Source of the DNA: an uncultured Lachnospiraceae bacterium
Lineage (GTDB): Bacteria > Bacillota_A > Clostridia > Lachnospirales > Lachnospiraceae
Direction: 5' to 3'
Length of the DNA: 8,437 nt
NCBI GenBank assembly: GCA_900553635.1
Contig: USDU01000098.1
Span: 1 to 8,437 of the forward strand
In this document: piece after piece, positions 1 through 6,041 of the stretch
Layout: every line of letters starts with the position of its first letter
Numbering within the stretch: the first letter of the stretch is position 1
Program-made: the position numbers and the translations under genes
Notes under the pieces: generated by a model
Told to the model about the DNA's origin: nothing
The model's database searches: none
What the model saw: the letters and a program-made list of their open reading frames with translations, nothing else

Positions 1-12
1 TGCTGAAGCAAC

Positions 13-53
13 CGCGCCTCGGCGCGAGAATGTGCCAATGGCACATTCTTTTT
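13..53 (+). terminator. Tandem hairpin intrinsic terminator of an upstream gene
   Basis: Two hairpins lie back to back. The first pairs CGCGC at 13-17 with GCGCG at 22-26. The second pairs AGAATGTGCC at 27-36 with GGCACATTCT at 40-49 around a three-base loop, followed by T49-T53. The strong second stem plus U-tract fits a Rho-independent terminator reading rightwards, so it probably ends a gene left of the window. The 5' half carries the sequence GGCGCGAGAATGT, which recurs almost unchanged near 8323. Confidence 0.8.
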
Positions 54-89
54 CATGAAAATGATTGCAATAGGATTGGAAGCTGGTAT

Positions 90-122
90 AAAATCAGGAA
101 AGTGAAAACTTCTCTGATTTTT
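90..122 (+). terminator. Second hairpin with T-tract, possible backup terminator
   Basis: AAATCAG at 91-97 pairs with CTGATTT at 114-120, and AAGT at 100-103 pairs with ACTT at 108-111, closed by a GAAA tetraloop at 104-107. One G-T pair and one A/C mismatch interrupt the stem. The 3' arm merges into a run of five T (118-122), and A residues precede the 5' arm, so it could work in either direction. It may back up the stronger terminator at 13-53. No gene is visible between 54 and 157. Confidence 0.5.
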
Positions 123-157
123 GCTTGGCGATCATAAATGATGAAAAATAAGGCATA

Positions 158-186
158 TTGTTTTCAGAGCCTGGATGTACTATAAT
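158..186 (+). promoter_or_regulatory. Sigma-A-type promoter for the DNA glycosylase gene
   Basis: A perfect TATAAT at 181-186 is preceded, with a 17-base spacer, by TTGTTT at 158-163 (matches the first three bases of the -35 consensus). Transcription would begin near 193, leaving a leader of about 20-30 bases. This placement argues against translation starting at the TTG at 158, which is the -35 element itself. Confidence 0.65.
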
Positions 187-223
187 ACTGGCTAAGAGAA
201 AAAGACAGGATACGGTGAATGAT

Positions 224-718
224 ATGGAACAGGTACAGCATGAGATCCCGCCGCTCTACGATGAGCATTCGAAAATTTTGATTCTGGGCAGCTTTCCGTC
301 GGTGAAATCGCGGGAAGGGCATTTTTTCTACAATCATCCGCAGAATCGATTCTGGCGCGTTCTGGCGGCCGTGACGGGGCAGGAGACGCCGGGGACGATT
401 CTTGAGAAGAAGGAGTTCTTGCTTAGGAGCGGCATTGCCCTGTGGGATGTGATCGCAAGCTGCGAGATCGAGGGCTCCAGTGACAGCAGTATCCGGAACG
501 TGGTGCCCAATGATATCCGCCCCATATTGGAGACAGCGGATATCCGTCAGATCTATGTAAACGGCGGTACGGCGGAGAAGCTGTATAAAAAATACATTTT
601 CCCGGAGACGGGACGGGCAGCGGTGCGGCTGCCATCCACCAGTCCGGCCAACGCGGCGTGTTCATTGGACAATCTAATCGGGCAGTGGAAGGTCATAGGG
701 GAGAGCTTAAACCAGTAG
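224..718 (+). CDS. DNA-deoxyinosine / uracil-DNA glycosylase superfamily protein
   Basis: This is a 164-residue protein of the uracil-DNA glycosylase superfamily, closest in appearance to the hypoxanthine-DNA glycosylase (MUG-like, UDG family 6) group. Such enzymes remove deaminated bases, chiefly hypoxanthine, from DNA and start base excision repair in the cytoplasm. The N-terminal block LILGSFPSVKS (residues 19-29) followed by FFYNHPQNRFW (34-44) is the family's active-site motif I region; Asn37 and Asn41 are candidate catalytic or base-contacting residues, but I cannot decide between them by eye. The C-terminal LPSTSPANA block corresponds to the DNA-intercalating motif II region. The reading frame is open upstream to 158, but that stretch overlaps the promoter. 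The start is either ATG 224 or GTG 215; an AGGA at 207-210 is 4 bases from GTG 215 and 13 from ATG 224, so GTG 215 is possible. The gene appears to be monocistronic. Substrate preference is inferred from the family, not visible here. Confidence 0.85.
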   Translation: MEQVQHEIPPLYDEHSKILILGSFPSVKSREGHFFYNHPQNRFWRVLAAVTGQETPGTILEKKEFLLRSGIALWDVIASCEIEGSSDSSIRNVVPNDIRPILETADIRQIYVNGGTAEKLYKKYIFPETGRAAVRLPSTSPANAACSLDNLIGQWKVIGESLNQ

Positions 719-805
719 CGAGCCTGCGGGCACAGTGGAAAGCGGTTATTGCAAAAATCGTATCAAGTTGTCATAGATTGGCTATACTTATGCAAACATT
801 TGAGA

Positions 806-811
806 TATAAT
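806..811 (+). promoter_or_regulatory. Possible -10 element for ispF
   Basis: A perfect TATAAT lies at 806-811, about 58 bases before the ispF start, but no good -35 hexamer sits at 16-18 bases. TTGGCT at 778-783 is 22 bases away and TTGTCA at 768-773 is 32 away. A second -10-like hexamer, TATACT, lies at 783-788. A promoter somewhere in 768-811 is likely because the gap 719-868 has no other explanation, but the exact element is uncertain. Between it and the start codon, CCGGG at 836-840 and CCCGG at 849-853 can form a small hairpin just ahead of the ribosome binding site. Confidence 0.4.
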
Positions 812-868
812 AACGGCAGAAAATAAGAACGAAAACCGGGCGGATTTCCCCGGAGAAAGAGGTATAGA

Positions 869-1417
869 ATGCGGGTAGGAATGGGATATGACGTACACAG
901 ACTGGTGGAGGACCGAAAGCTGATCCTGGGCGGCGTGGAAATTCCCTATGAGAAAGGACTTCTGGGACACTCCGACGCAGATGTGCTGCTTCACGCGATT
1001 ATGGACGCTCTTCTGGGCGCAGCGGCCCTCGGCGACATCGGAAAGCATTTCCCGGACACGGATCCGGCATATAAAGGCATCTCCAGTATCAAGCTTCTGG
1101 AGCATGTGGGGAAGCTTCTGGAGGAGCAGAATTATGTGGTGGGCAATATCGACGCCACCATCATCGCCCAGCGCCCGAAGATGGCGCCCCATATTCCTCA
1201 GATGCGGGCAAATGTGGCGAAGGCTTTACAGATTGAAGAAAGCCAGATTAACATCAAGGCTACTACAGAAGAGGGCCTCGGTTTTACCGGCACCGGCGAG
1301 GGCATTTCTTCTCAGGCCATCTGCGCTCTGATTCCGGTGGCGAATTACGCCTATGAAGATGTGATGCAGCTTCCGAACGGCTGCCCGGGCTGCGGCGGCT
1401 GCCAGAAGGCAGAATAG
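869..1417 (+). CDS. ispF: 2-C-methyl-D-erythritol 2,4-cyclodiphosphate synthase with Cys-rich tail
   Basis: IspF converts CDP-methylerythritol 2-phosphate into methylerythritol cyclodiphosphate and CMP, step five of the MEP (non-mevalonate) isoprenoid pathway, as a cytoplasmic homotrimer. The family fingerprint is complete: GYDVH with metal ligands Asp8 and His10, HSDADV with His34, the third metal ligand His42, the [14 protein letters not shown] loop (residues 53-66), [15 protein letters not shown] and the C-terminal [16 protein letters not shown] cytidine/diphosphate block. AAAGAGG at 856-862 is a good ribosome binding site, six bases from the ATG. The conserved core ends near residue 158, where most family members stop (about 157-160 residues). 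This protein runs on to 182 with a tail ending in Cys172, Cys175 and Cys178 in a CxxCxxC arrangement, not part of the standard fold. IspD, often adjacent or fused in other bacteria, is not in the window. Confidence 0.97.
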   Translation: MRVGMGYDVHRLVEDRKLILGGVEIPYEKGLLGHSDADVLLHAIMDALLGAAALGDIGKHFPDTDPAYKGISSIKLLEHVGKLLEEQNYVVGNIDATIIAQRPKMAPHIPQMRANVAKALQIEESQINIKATTEEGLGFTGTGEGISSQAICALIPVANYAYEDVMQLPNGCPGCGGCQKAE

Positions 1418-1491
1418 AGCAGCCTATGCCGGTGATTTGGGCGGCGGACATGGCAGATTGGAAAAACAGATATACAGACGAGGTGTAAGCT

Positions 1492-2352
1492 ATGGAGAAG
1501 CAGGAACTAAAAACCCAAAAACTGGAAGTGAGATATCTGAAAGATGACGAGCGGATACGTTCCCGGGAACTCTACGAGGAAGTCTTTGTGGAGGATGCGG
1601 ACGGGTTTTCAGAGCTCTATTACAAAATCAAGGCCCGGGACAATCAGATCCTTGTGGCGGAAAACGACGGCGCCATCGTCTCCATGCTGCACCGGAATCC
1701 CTATACCTTCCGGTTCCGCGGCGCGTCCGTTCCGGCAGATTATATCGTAGCGGTGGCTACCAAAGTGACCTGCCGCCATCAGGGCCTGATGCGGACACTG
1801 CTCACAAAGGCCCTGCAGGACATGTACACCGACGGCCGCCCCTTCACTTTCCTGATGCCGGCAGACGAGGCCATTTACACGCCCTTTGATTTCCGTCTCA
1901 TGGGAAATGATGACGAGGAGGGCCTGGTGGCCCAGGGCAGCGAAGAACTGGCGGAGGACTACGAACTGTTCGTGGAAAAGGATGAAGCATATCAGAAGCG
2001 CCATATCGACTGGCCGGAATGGGAGAGTACGCCTATGATGCTGCGGCTGGTGGATATCGCAAAGTTCGTGGAGCACATCGGCGCGGAGGAGCCCCAGAGT
2101 CTGGTGCTCCGTATCACCGACCTGATTCTGCCGGAAAATGACGGCGTATTCTGCTGGGACTTCACCGAGGATGGCAGCCGTCTCACCCGCTGTGACGCGG
2201 AGCCGGAGCTCACCATTTCCATCGCGGATCTGGGCAGCTTTCTCTTCGGCATGCTGGGCGCGGAGGAACTTCCGGGCATTACTAAGACGGCATTTCAGAA
2301 GCTGGAGCAGGTGCGCGTGGTGGACGGCGTCTACATCAATGAGCTGGTGTAA
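1492..2352 (+). CDS. Compact Eis-like GNAT acetyltransferase
   Basis: This 286-residue protein resembles the Eis group of GNAT N-acetyltransferases. Residues about 10-135 form a GNAT domain: the strand and acetyl-CoA pyrophosphate loop lie in ADYIVAVATKVTCRHQGLM (82-100), where RHQGLM fits the Q/RxxGxG/A-like motif, and the following helix continues to about 110. FLMPADEAIYTPFDF (120-134) is a typical Eis segment. Residues about 181-286, beginning MMLRLVDIAKF and ending in VRVVDGVYINELV, resemble the sterol-carrier-protein-2-like C-terminal domain of Eis. Classic Eis proteins are about 400 residues with two GNAT units before that domain, so this looks like a short form with one. GAGGTG at 1478-1483 gives a good ribosome binding site. 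The substrate (amine, aminoglycoside or protein) cannot be told from sequence. No terminator separates it from ispF, 74 bases upstream, so the two may be cotranscribed. Confidence 0.8.
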   Translation: MEKQELKTQKLEVRYLKDDERIRSRELYEEVFVEDADGFSELYYKIKARDNQILVAENDGAIVSMLHRNPYTFRFRGASVPADYIVAVATKVTCRHQGLMRTLLTKALQDMYTDGRPFTFLMPADEAIYTPFDFRLMGNDDEEGLVAQGSEELAEDYELFVEKDEAYQKRHIDWPEWESTPMMLRLVDIAKFVEHIGAEEPQSLVLRITDLILPENDGVFCWDFTEDGSRLTRCDAEPELTISIADLGSFLFGMLGAEELPGITKTAFQKLEQVRVVDGVYINELV

Positions 2353-2403
2353 GCACGTGTACAAACAAAAACAGGAATATTTCCTGAAATTAGCCGCAAA
2401 GGC

Positions 2404-2432
2404 TTGACAAAAGGAGCATTTTTGCATATCCT
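2404..2432 (+). promoter_or_regulatory. Promoter of the cysE-cysS-mrnC-rlmB-sigH operon
   Basis: A perfect -35 hexamer TTGACA at 2404-2409 is followed after 17 bases by TATCCT at 2427-2432 as the -10. Transcription should begin around 2438-2440, about 35 bases before stem I of the T-box leader. The strong -35 fits a gene set whose main control is at the leader rather than at initiation. A short palindrome, CAGGAA-TAT-TTCCTG at 2372-2386, lies 17 bases upstream of the -35. Confidence 0.8.
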
Positions 2433-2473
2433 ATAAAGGAAGTAAATGAGAAAAAGGCGAAGAACGGAAAAGT

Positions 2474-2720
2474 AATCCGCTTCCAAAGCGTCAGAGAGAA
2501 GCTGTCATCGGCTGCAAGCAGCTTTCGCGGGAGGGACGGATGAAGTGCATCCGGGAGCTGATCCGGTGAACAGGCAGAGGATTTTGAAAAATAGAAGAAG
2601 CCTGCAGCCGGGTACGTAAGCCCGCACGTTACGCGGAAAAAGGGAAAAGGCGAGAGCCTTTTAAAAAGAGTGGAACCGCGGATTCTTTCGTCTCTTATGG
2701 AGAAGAAAGGATCCTTTTTT
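2474..2720 (+). promoter_or_regulatory. Cysteine-specific T-box riboswitch
   Basis: This leader binds uncharged tRNA-Cys and then lets transcription continue. Stem I spans about 2474-2583: AATCC at 2474-2478 pairs with GGATT at 2579-2583, GTCAG at 2490-2494 with CTGAT at 2558-2562, and AAGCTG at 2499-2504 with CAGCTT at 2519-2524. The conserved AGAGAG (2493-2498), GCTGCAAG (2511-2518) and GGGAGC (2553-2558) elements are present. The specifier codon is UGC (Cys) at 2546-2548, in the context GAAG-UGC-AU, the same spacing as in the B. subtilis glyQS T-box (GAAA-GGC-AU). A stem III lies at about 2608-2636. The T-box sequence AGAGTGGAACCGCG occupies 2667-2680; its UGGA bulge (2671-2674) is complementary to the UCCA end expected of tRNA-Cys, whose discriminator base is U. 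The antiterminator pairs AAGAG (2666-2670) and GCG with CGTCTCTT (2689-2696). I see no clear stem II or IIA/B, but an extra GAGA-capped hairpin lies at 2645-2662. Confidence 0.97.
2680..2720 (+). terminator. T-box-controlled intrinsic terminator
   Basis: GGATTCTTTC at 2680-2689 pairs with GAAAGGATCC at 2705-2714 (one G-T pair), extended by TCTC 2691-2694 with GAGA 2700-2703 around a five-base loop, followed by six T at 2715-2720. The 5' arm and CGTCTCTT are shared with the T-box antiterminator, so the two folds exclude each other: charged or absent tRNA-Cys gives termination, uncharged tRNA-Cys gives read-through into cysE. Confidence 0.95.
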
Positions 2721-2758
2721 ATTCCATTTTTATCCCGAGGCATAAAAAGGGGAGCAGC

Positions 2759-3481
2759 ATGGGAATCATAAAGTATATCAACGAAGAAATCCAGGTGATA
2801 CGGGAGAGGGATCCGGCTATCAAGACCTCGGCCGAGGTGCTTCTGTACCCCTGTTTCTGGGCCATCCTGAATTACCGGGTGGCGCATAAGCTGTACAAAA
2901 GCGGACATTATTTCTGGGCCAGATGGATTTCCCAGAGGTCGAGGAAGAAGACCGGCATCGAGATTCATCCCGGAGCCACCATCGGCAAGGGCCTGTTTAT
3001 CGACCATGGTTCCGGTGTTATCATCGGCGAGACCACCATCATCGGCGACAATGTGACTCTCTACCAGGGCGTGACCTTAGGCGGAACCGGTAAGGAGCAG
3101 GGCAAGCGTCATCCCACTCTGGAGGACAACGTCATGGTCAGTGCCGGAGCAAAGATTCTGGGTTCCTTTACCATAGGGGAGAATTCCAAGATCGGCGCAG
3201 GCTCCGTGGTCCTGAAAGAGGTGCCGCCCAATTGTACCGTGGTAGGCGTACCGGGACGCATCGTCAAGCAGGATAATGTAAAATTACCGCGAAGCGATAT
3301 GGATCAGGTAAATCTGCCCGACCCGGTTATGGAGGAACTGTTGGCGCTCCGAATGGAAAACGCCGATCTGAACCGGCAGCTTGAGGTGCTGGAAGAAAAA
3401 GAGCGACAGAAAGCAGCAAGAAAGGCTGAAAAGAAAAAAGATAAAGCAGAGAAAAAGGAGAAAAGACATGAAGCTGTATAA
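2759..3481 (+). CDS. cysE: Serine O-acetyltransferase with lysine-rich C-terminal tail
   Basis: CysE transfers acetyl from acetyl-CoA to L-serine, giving O-acetylserine, the carbon skeleton for cysteine synthesis. The N-terminal helical part (1-65) is followed by a left-handed beta-helix of hexapeptide repeats from [11 protein letters not shown] (66-76) to about residue 165. Catalytic residues are visible as Asp82-His83 in FIDHGSG and Arg117-His118 in GKRHPT; the [11 protein letters not shown] loop (108-118) and GAGSVV (147-151) are typical. AAGGGGAG (2747-2754) is a strong ribosome binding site. LPDPV (186-190) and the following helix match the C-terminus of B. subtilis CysE (about 217 residues). 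Here the protein continues to 240 with a heptad-like helix and then a tail dominated by Lys, Glu and Arg (213-238), ending in Val instead of the Ile that docks cysteine synthase in enteric bacteria. The tail's codons carry the cysS ribosome binding site, and the genes overlap by 14 bases. Confidence 0.96.
   Translation: MGIIKYINEEIQVIRERDPAIKTSAEVLLYPCFWAILNYRVAHKLYKSGHYFWARWISQRSRKKTGIEIHPGATIGKGLFIDHGSGVIIGETTIIGDNVTLYQGVTLGGTGKEQGKRHPTLEDNVMVSAGAKILGSFTIGENSKIGAGSVVLKEVPPNCTVVGVPGRIVKQDNVKLPRSDMDQVNLPDPVMEELLALRMENADLNRQLEVLEEKERQKAARKAEKKKDKAEKKEKRHEAV
3455..3460 (+). promoter_or_regulatory. Ribosome binding site that sets the cysS start
   Basis: AAGGAG at 3455-3460 lies seven bases before ATG 3468. 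The cysS frame is open further upstream, to an ATG at 3381 inside cysE, but only this internal ATG has a good Shine-Dalgarno and it places the first residue where CysRS proteins normally begin (MKLYNTL). The site is embedded in lysine/glutamate codons of the cysE tail. Confidence 0.9.
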
Positions 3482-4874
3482 TACGCTGACAAAAAGTAAA
3501 GAAGAATTTGTCCCCTTGGAGGAGGGCAAGGTAAAAATGTACGTATGCGGTCCCACCGTATACAATTTCATCCACATTGGTAACGCCCGTCCCATGATTG
3601 TATTCGACACCGTGCGCCGCTATCTGGAGTACAAGGGATATGAGGTGAATTATGTATCCAACTTTACGGACGTAGACGACAAGATTATTAAGAAATCAAT
3701 CGAGGAGGGCGTGCCCGCAAGCGAGGTATCTGAGCGTTACATCGCCGAGTGCAAGAAGGATATGGCTGACATGAATGTAAAACCGGCTACGACCCATCCG
3801 CTGGCGACCCAGGAGATTCCGGGCATGATCGAGATGATAGAGACCCTGATCGACAAGGGATACGCTTATGAGGTAAACGGAACCGTATACTTCCGTACCC
3901 GTAAATTCGGCCCTTACGGCAAGCTGTCCCACAAGAACCTGGACGATCTTCGGAGCGGCAACCGTTCCCTTCTGGTGTCCGGTGAAAATGAAAAGGAGGA
4001 TCCCCTGGATTTCGTGCTCTGGAAGCCGAAGAAAGAGGGTGAGCCGGCCTGGGAGTCACCCTGGGGCGAAGGCCGTCCGGGCTGGCATATCGAGTGCTCC
4101 GTCATGTCCAAGAAGTATCTGGGCGATCAGATTGATATCCATGCAGGCGGCGAGGACCTGATTTTCCCGCACCATGAAAATGAGATAGCCCAGAGCGAGG
4201 CCTGCAACGGCAAAGAGTTCGCCCACTACTGGCTGCACAACGCTTTCCTGAACATCGACAACCGTAAGATGTCCAAGTCTCTGGGAAACTTCTTTACCGT
4301 AAGAGAGATTACCGAGAAATATGACCCGCAGGTGCTCCGTTTCTTCATGCTGAGCGCACACTACAGAAGCCCGTTGAACTTCAGCGCCGAACTGATGCAG
4401 TCCTCCAAGACCAGCCTGGAGCGTATCATGACGGCGGCTGACAATCTGAAGCATCTGATTGCCAACGCAAAGGATGACAGCATGACCGAGAGCGAGACCG
4501 CTCACTACGATGCGACAGAAGAGTATGTGAAGAAGTTTGAAGAGGCCATGGACGATGATTTCAACACCGCAGACGCCATCGCAGCCATCTTTGAACTGGT
4601 GAAATATCTGAACACCCATACAAGCGCGGAGAACAGCAAATCCTATCTGCAGAAATGCCTGGATCGCCTGAAGACCCTGTGCGATATTCTGGGATTGGTG
4701 GCAGATAAGAAGGAAGAGCTTCTGGACGCGGATATCGAGACGCTGATTGCGGAGCGTCAGCAGGCAAGAAAAGAAAAGAACTTCGCGCGGGCAGACGAAA
4801 TCCGTGCCGAGCTTCTGGAGAAGGGTATCGTTCTGGAGGATACCCGCGAGGGCGTAAAATGGAAAAGAGCATAA
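3468..4874 (+). CDS. cysS: Cysteinyl-tRNA synthetase
   Basis: This class I synthetase charges tRNA-Cys with cysteine in the cytoplasm. Numbered from ATG 3468 it has 468 residues, the normal family length. The Rossmann catalytic domain has the HIGN form of the HIGH signature at 36-39 and KMSKS at 267-271. The four ligands of the zinc that discriminates cysteine are present: Cys27 ([10 protein letters not shown]), Cys210 (WHIECS), His235 and Glu239 ([12 protein letters not shown]). The stem-contact and helical DALR-type domains follow, including [17 protein letters not shown], and the C-terminal segment ends in GVKWKRA, which is typical. It overlaps cysE by 14 bases upstream and mrnC by 16 bases downstream, so translation of the three is probably coupled. 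Control is by the cysteine T-box upstream of cysE: low charging of this enzyme's own tRNA raises its expression, a direct feedback loop. Nothing is missing or unusual in the enzyme itself. Confidence 0.98.
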   Translation: MKLYNTLTKSKEEFVPLEEGKVKMYVCGPTVYNFIHIGNARPMIVFDTVRRYLEYKGYEVNYVSNFTDVDDKIIKKSIEEGVPASEVSERYIAECKKDMADMNVKPATTHPLATQEIPGMIEMIETLIDKGYAYEVNGTVYFRTRKFGPYGKLSHKNLDDLRSGNRSLLVSGENEKEDPLDFVLWKPKKEGEPAWESPWGEGRPGWHIECSVMSKKYLGDQIDIHAGGEDLIFPHHENEIAQSEACNGKEFAHYWLHNAFLNIDNRKMSKSLGNFFTVREITEKYDPQVLRFFMLSAHYRSPLNFSAELMQSSKTSLERIMTAADNLKHLIANAKDDSMTESETAHYDATEEYVKKFEEAMDDDFNTADAIAAIFELVKYLNTHTSAENSKSYLQKCLDRLKTLCDILGLVADKKEELLDADIETLIAERQQARKEKNFARADEIRAELLEKGIVLEDTREGVKWKRA

Positions 4875-5290
4875 TCGATCTGATGGCAGGCATCAAGGAG
4901 ACCTGGGAGCTTCCGGATGTGGACGTGCGGACCTATTCTCCGCTGGTGCTGGCCTATATTGGTGACGCGGTCTATGAGGTAGTGGTTCGTTCCATTCTGG
5001 TGGGGCGGGGCAACGCCCAGGCTAACCGGCTTCATAAGGAGGCCAGCACCCTGGTGAACGCAGGGGCCCAGTCGGCCTCTCTTGAGCGCATCAGGGAGGA
5101 ACTGACGGAAGAGGAAATGCAGGTCTTTAAGCGGGGCCGCAATGCCAATTCTGCCACCATGGCCAAGCATGCCACCATGTCCGATTACCGACGGGCTACA
5201 GGCTTTGAGGCGCTGATGGGCTATCTGTATCTGACAGGCCGCACGGAGCGTATTCTGGAGCTGGCAAAAAAGGGATTAGAAGAGGATTGA
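4859..5290 (+). CDS. mrnC: Mini-ribonuclease 3 (23S rRNA maturation)
   Basis: Mini-III is a dimeric RNase III-like enzyme without the double-stranded-RNA-binding domain; in B. subtilis it trims both ends of 23S rRNA. The 143-residue size is normal. The RNase III signature is seen as [10 protein letters not shown] (31-40) with catalytic Asp36, and [11 protein letters not shown] (115-125) with Glu117. The basic stretch FKRGRNANS followed by [16 protein letters not shown] is also characteristic. The start ATG lies inside the last codons of cysS (16-base overlap), preceded only by a weak GAGGG, so it probably depends on ribosomes finishing cysS. The gene normally sits between cysS and rlmB in Bacillota, which supports the assignment. 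Confidence 0.96.
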   Translation: MEKSIIDLMAGIKETWELPDVDVRTYSPLVLAYIGDAVYEVVVRSILVGRGNAQANRLHKEASTLVNAGAQSASLERIREELTEEEMQVFKRGRNANSATMAKHATMSDYRRATGFEALMGYLYLTGRTERILELAKKGLEED

Positions 5291-5294
5291 ACGT

Positions 5295-6038
5295 ATGAAT
5301 TACGAAGAATTGACTATAGAGGGAAGAAACGCGGTGCTGGAGGCCTTTCGTTCCGGTAAGACCATTGACAAGCTGTTTGTTCAGGACGGCTGTCAGGACG
5401 GAAGCATCAACACCATTAAGAGAGAAGCGAGAAAGCACGATACCATCATCAATTTTGTAACAAAAGAGCGCCTGGATCAGATGTCTGCCACAGGACATCA
5501 TCAGGGCGTCATTGCCCAGGCGGCGGCCTATGATTACGGCACAGTCGAGGAGATGCTGGCAAATGCCAGAGAGAAGGGCGAGGATCCCTTCCTGATTCTG
5601 CTGGACGATATTGAGGATCCCCATAATCTGGGAGCCATTATCCGTACGGCAAACCTGGCAGGTGCCCACGGCGTCATCATTCCGAAGCGTCGGGCGGCAG
5701 GCCTGACCGCGGTGGTGGCCCGGGCTTCAGCCGGAGCTATCAATTACACACCTGTGGCGAAAGTCACCAACCTGACCAACACCATTAAGGAACTGAAGGA
5801 GCAGGGGCTTTGGTTCGTCTGCGCAGATATGGGCGGCGAGACTATGTACGACCTGAATCTGACAGGCCCCATCGGCCTGGTCATTGGAAACGAGGGTGAG
5901 GGCGTCAGCCGCCTGGTGCGGGAGTCCTGCGACTTTATCGCTTCCGTTCCCATGAAAGGAAATATTGATTCCCTGAACGCTTCCGTGGCGACAGGCGTGC
6001 TGGCCTACGAAATTGTACGGCAGAGGATGAAAAAATAA
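5295..6038 (+). CDS. rlmB: 23S rRNA (guanosine-2'-O-)-methyltransferase, TrmH/SpoU family
   Basis: This 247-residue protein uses S-adenosylmethionine to methylate the ribose 2'-OH of a guanosine in 23S rRNA (G2251 in E. coli numbering). An N-terminal substrate-binding domain, opening with EGRNAVLEAFRSG (9-21), leads to the SPOUT catalytic domain with its three motifs: NLGAIIRTANLAGAHG (111-126) with the catalytic Arg117, GLVIGNEGEG (194-203), and VPMKGNIDSLNASVA (218-232), which form the deep trefoil knot that binds SAM. AGAGGAT just before the start is a usable ribosome binding site. It starts four bases after the mrnC stop. It belongs to the same family as YacO of B. subtilis, where the neighbour order is the same. 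Target position is inferred from family and context; other TrmH-family members modify other sites. Confidence 0.94.
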   Translation: MNYEELTIEGRNAVLEAFRSGKTIDKLFVQDGCQDGSINTIKREARKHDTIINFVTKERLDQMSATGHHQGVIAQAAAYDYGTVEEMLANAREKGEDPFLILLDDIEDPHNLGAIIRTANLAGAHGVIIPKRRAAGLTAVVARASAGAINYTPVAKVTNLTNTIKELKEQGLWFVCADMGGETMYDLNLTGPIGLVIGNEGEGVSRLVRESCDFIASVPMKGNIDSLNASVATGVLAYEIVRQRMKK

Positions 6039-6041
6039 TTC

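Noticed and set aside
2372..2386. Palindrome after the acetyltransferase gene as its terminator
   Set aside because: Only six pairs, AT-rich loop and no T-tract on the + strand.
1609..2427. Long 272-codon open frame on the - strand across the acetyltransferase gene
   Set aside because: It lies antisense to a gene with recognisable domains, has no family features, and its composition (many His, Leu, Gln) is what the opposite strand of such a gene gives.
2645..2662. AAAAGGC-GAGA-GCCTTTT as a terminator in the leader
   Set aside because: The T residues are in the stem and followed by A, not U; the true terminator with six T is at 2680-2720.
2390..3007. 205-codon open frame on the - strand over the T-box leader and cysE start
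   Set aside because: It crosses a well-supported structured leader and the conserved start of cysE; no recognisable protein features or ribosome binding site.
4056..4619. 187-codon - strand frame within cysS
   Set aside because: Antisense shadow of a strongly conserved gene; no domain recognised.
6013..6039. TTGTAC plus AATAAT as a promoter for sigH
   Set aside because: The spacer is only 15 bases and transcription would start inside the sigH start codon region, giving a leaderless or truncated message.
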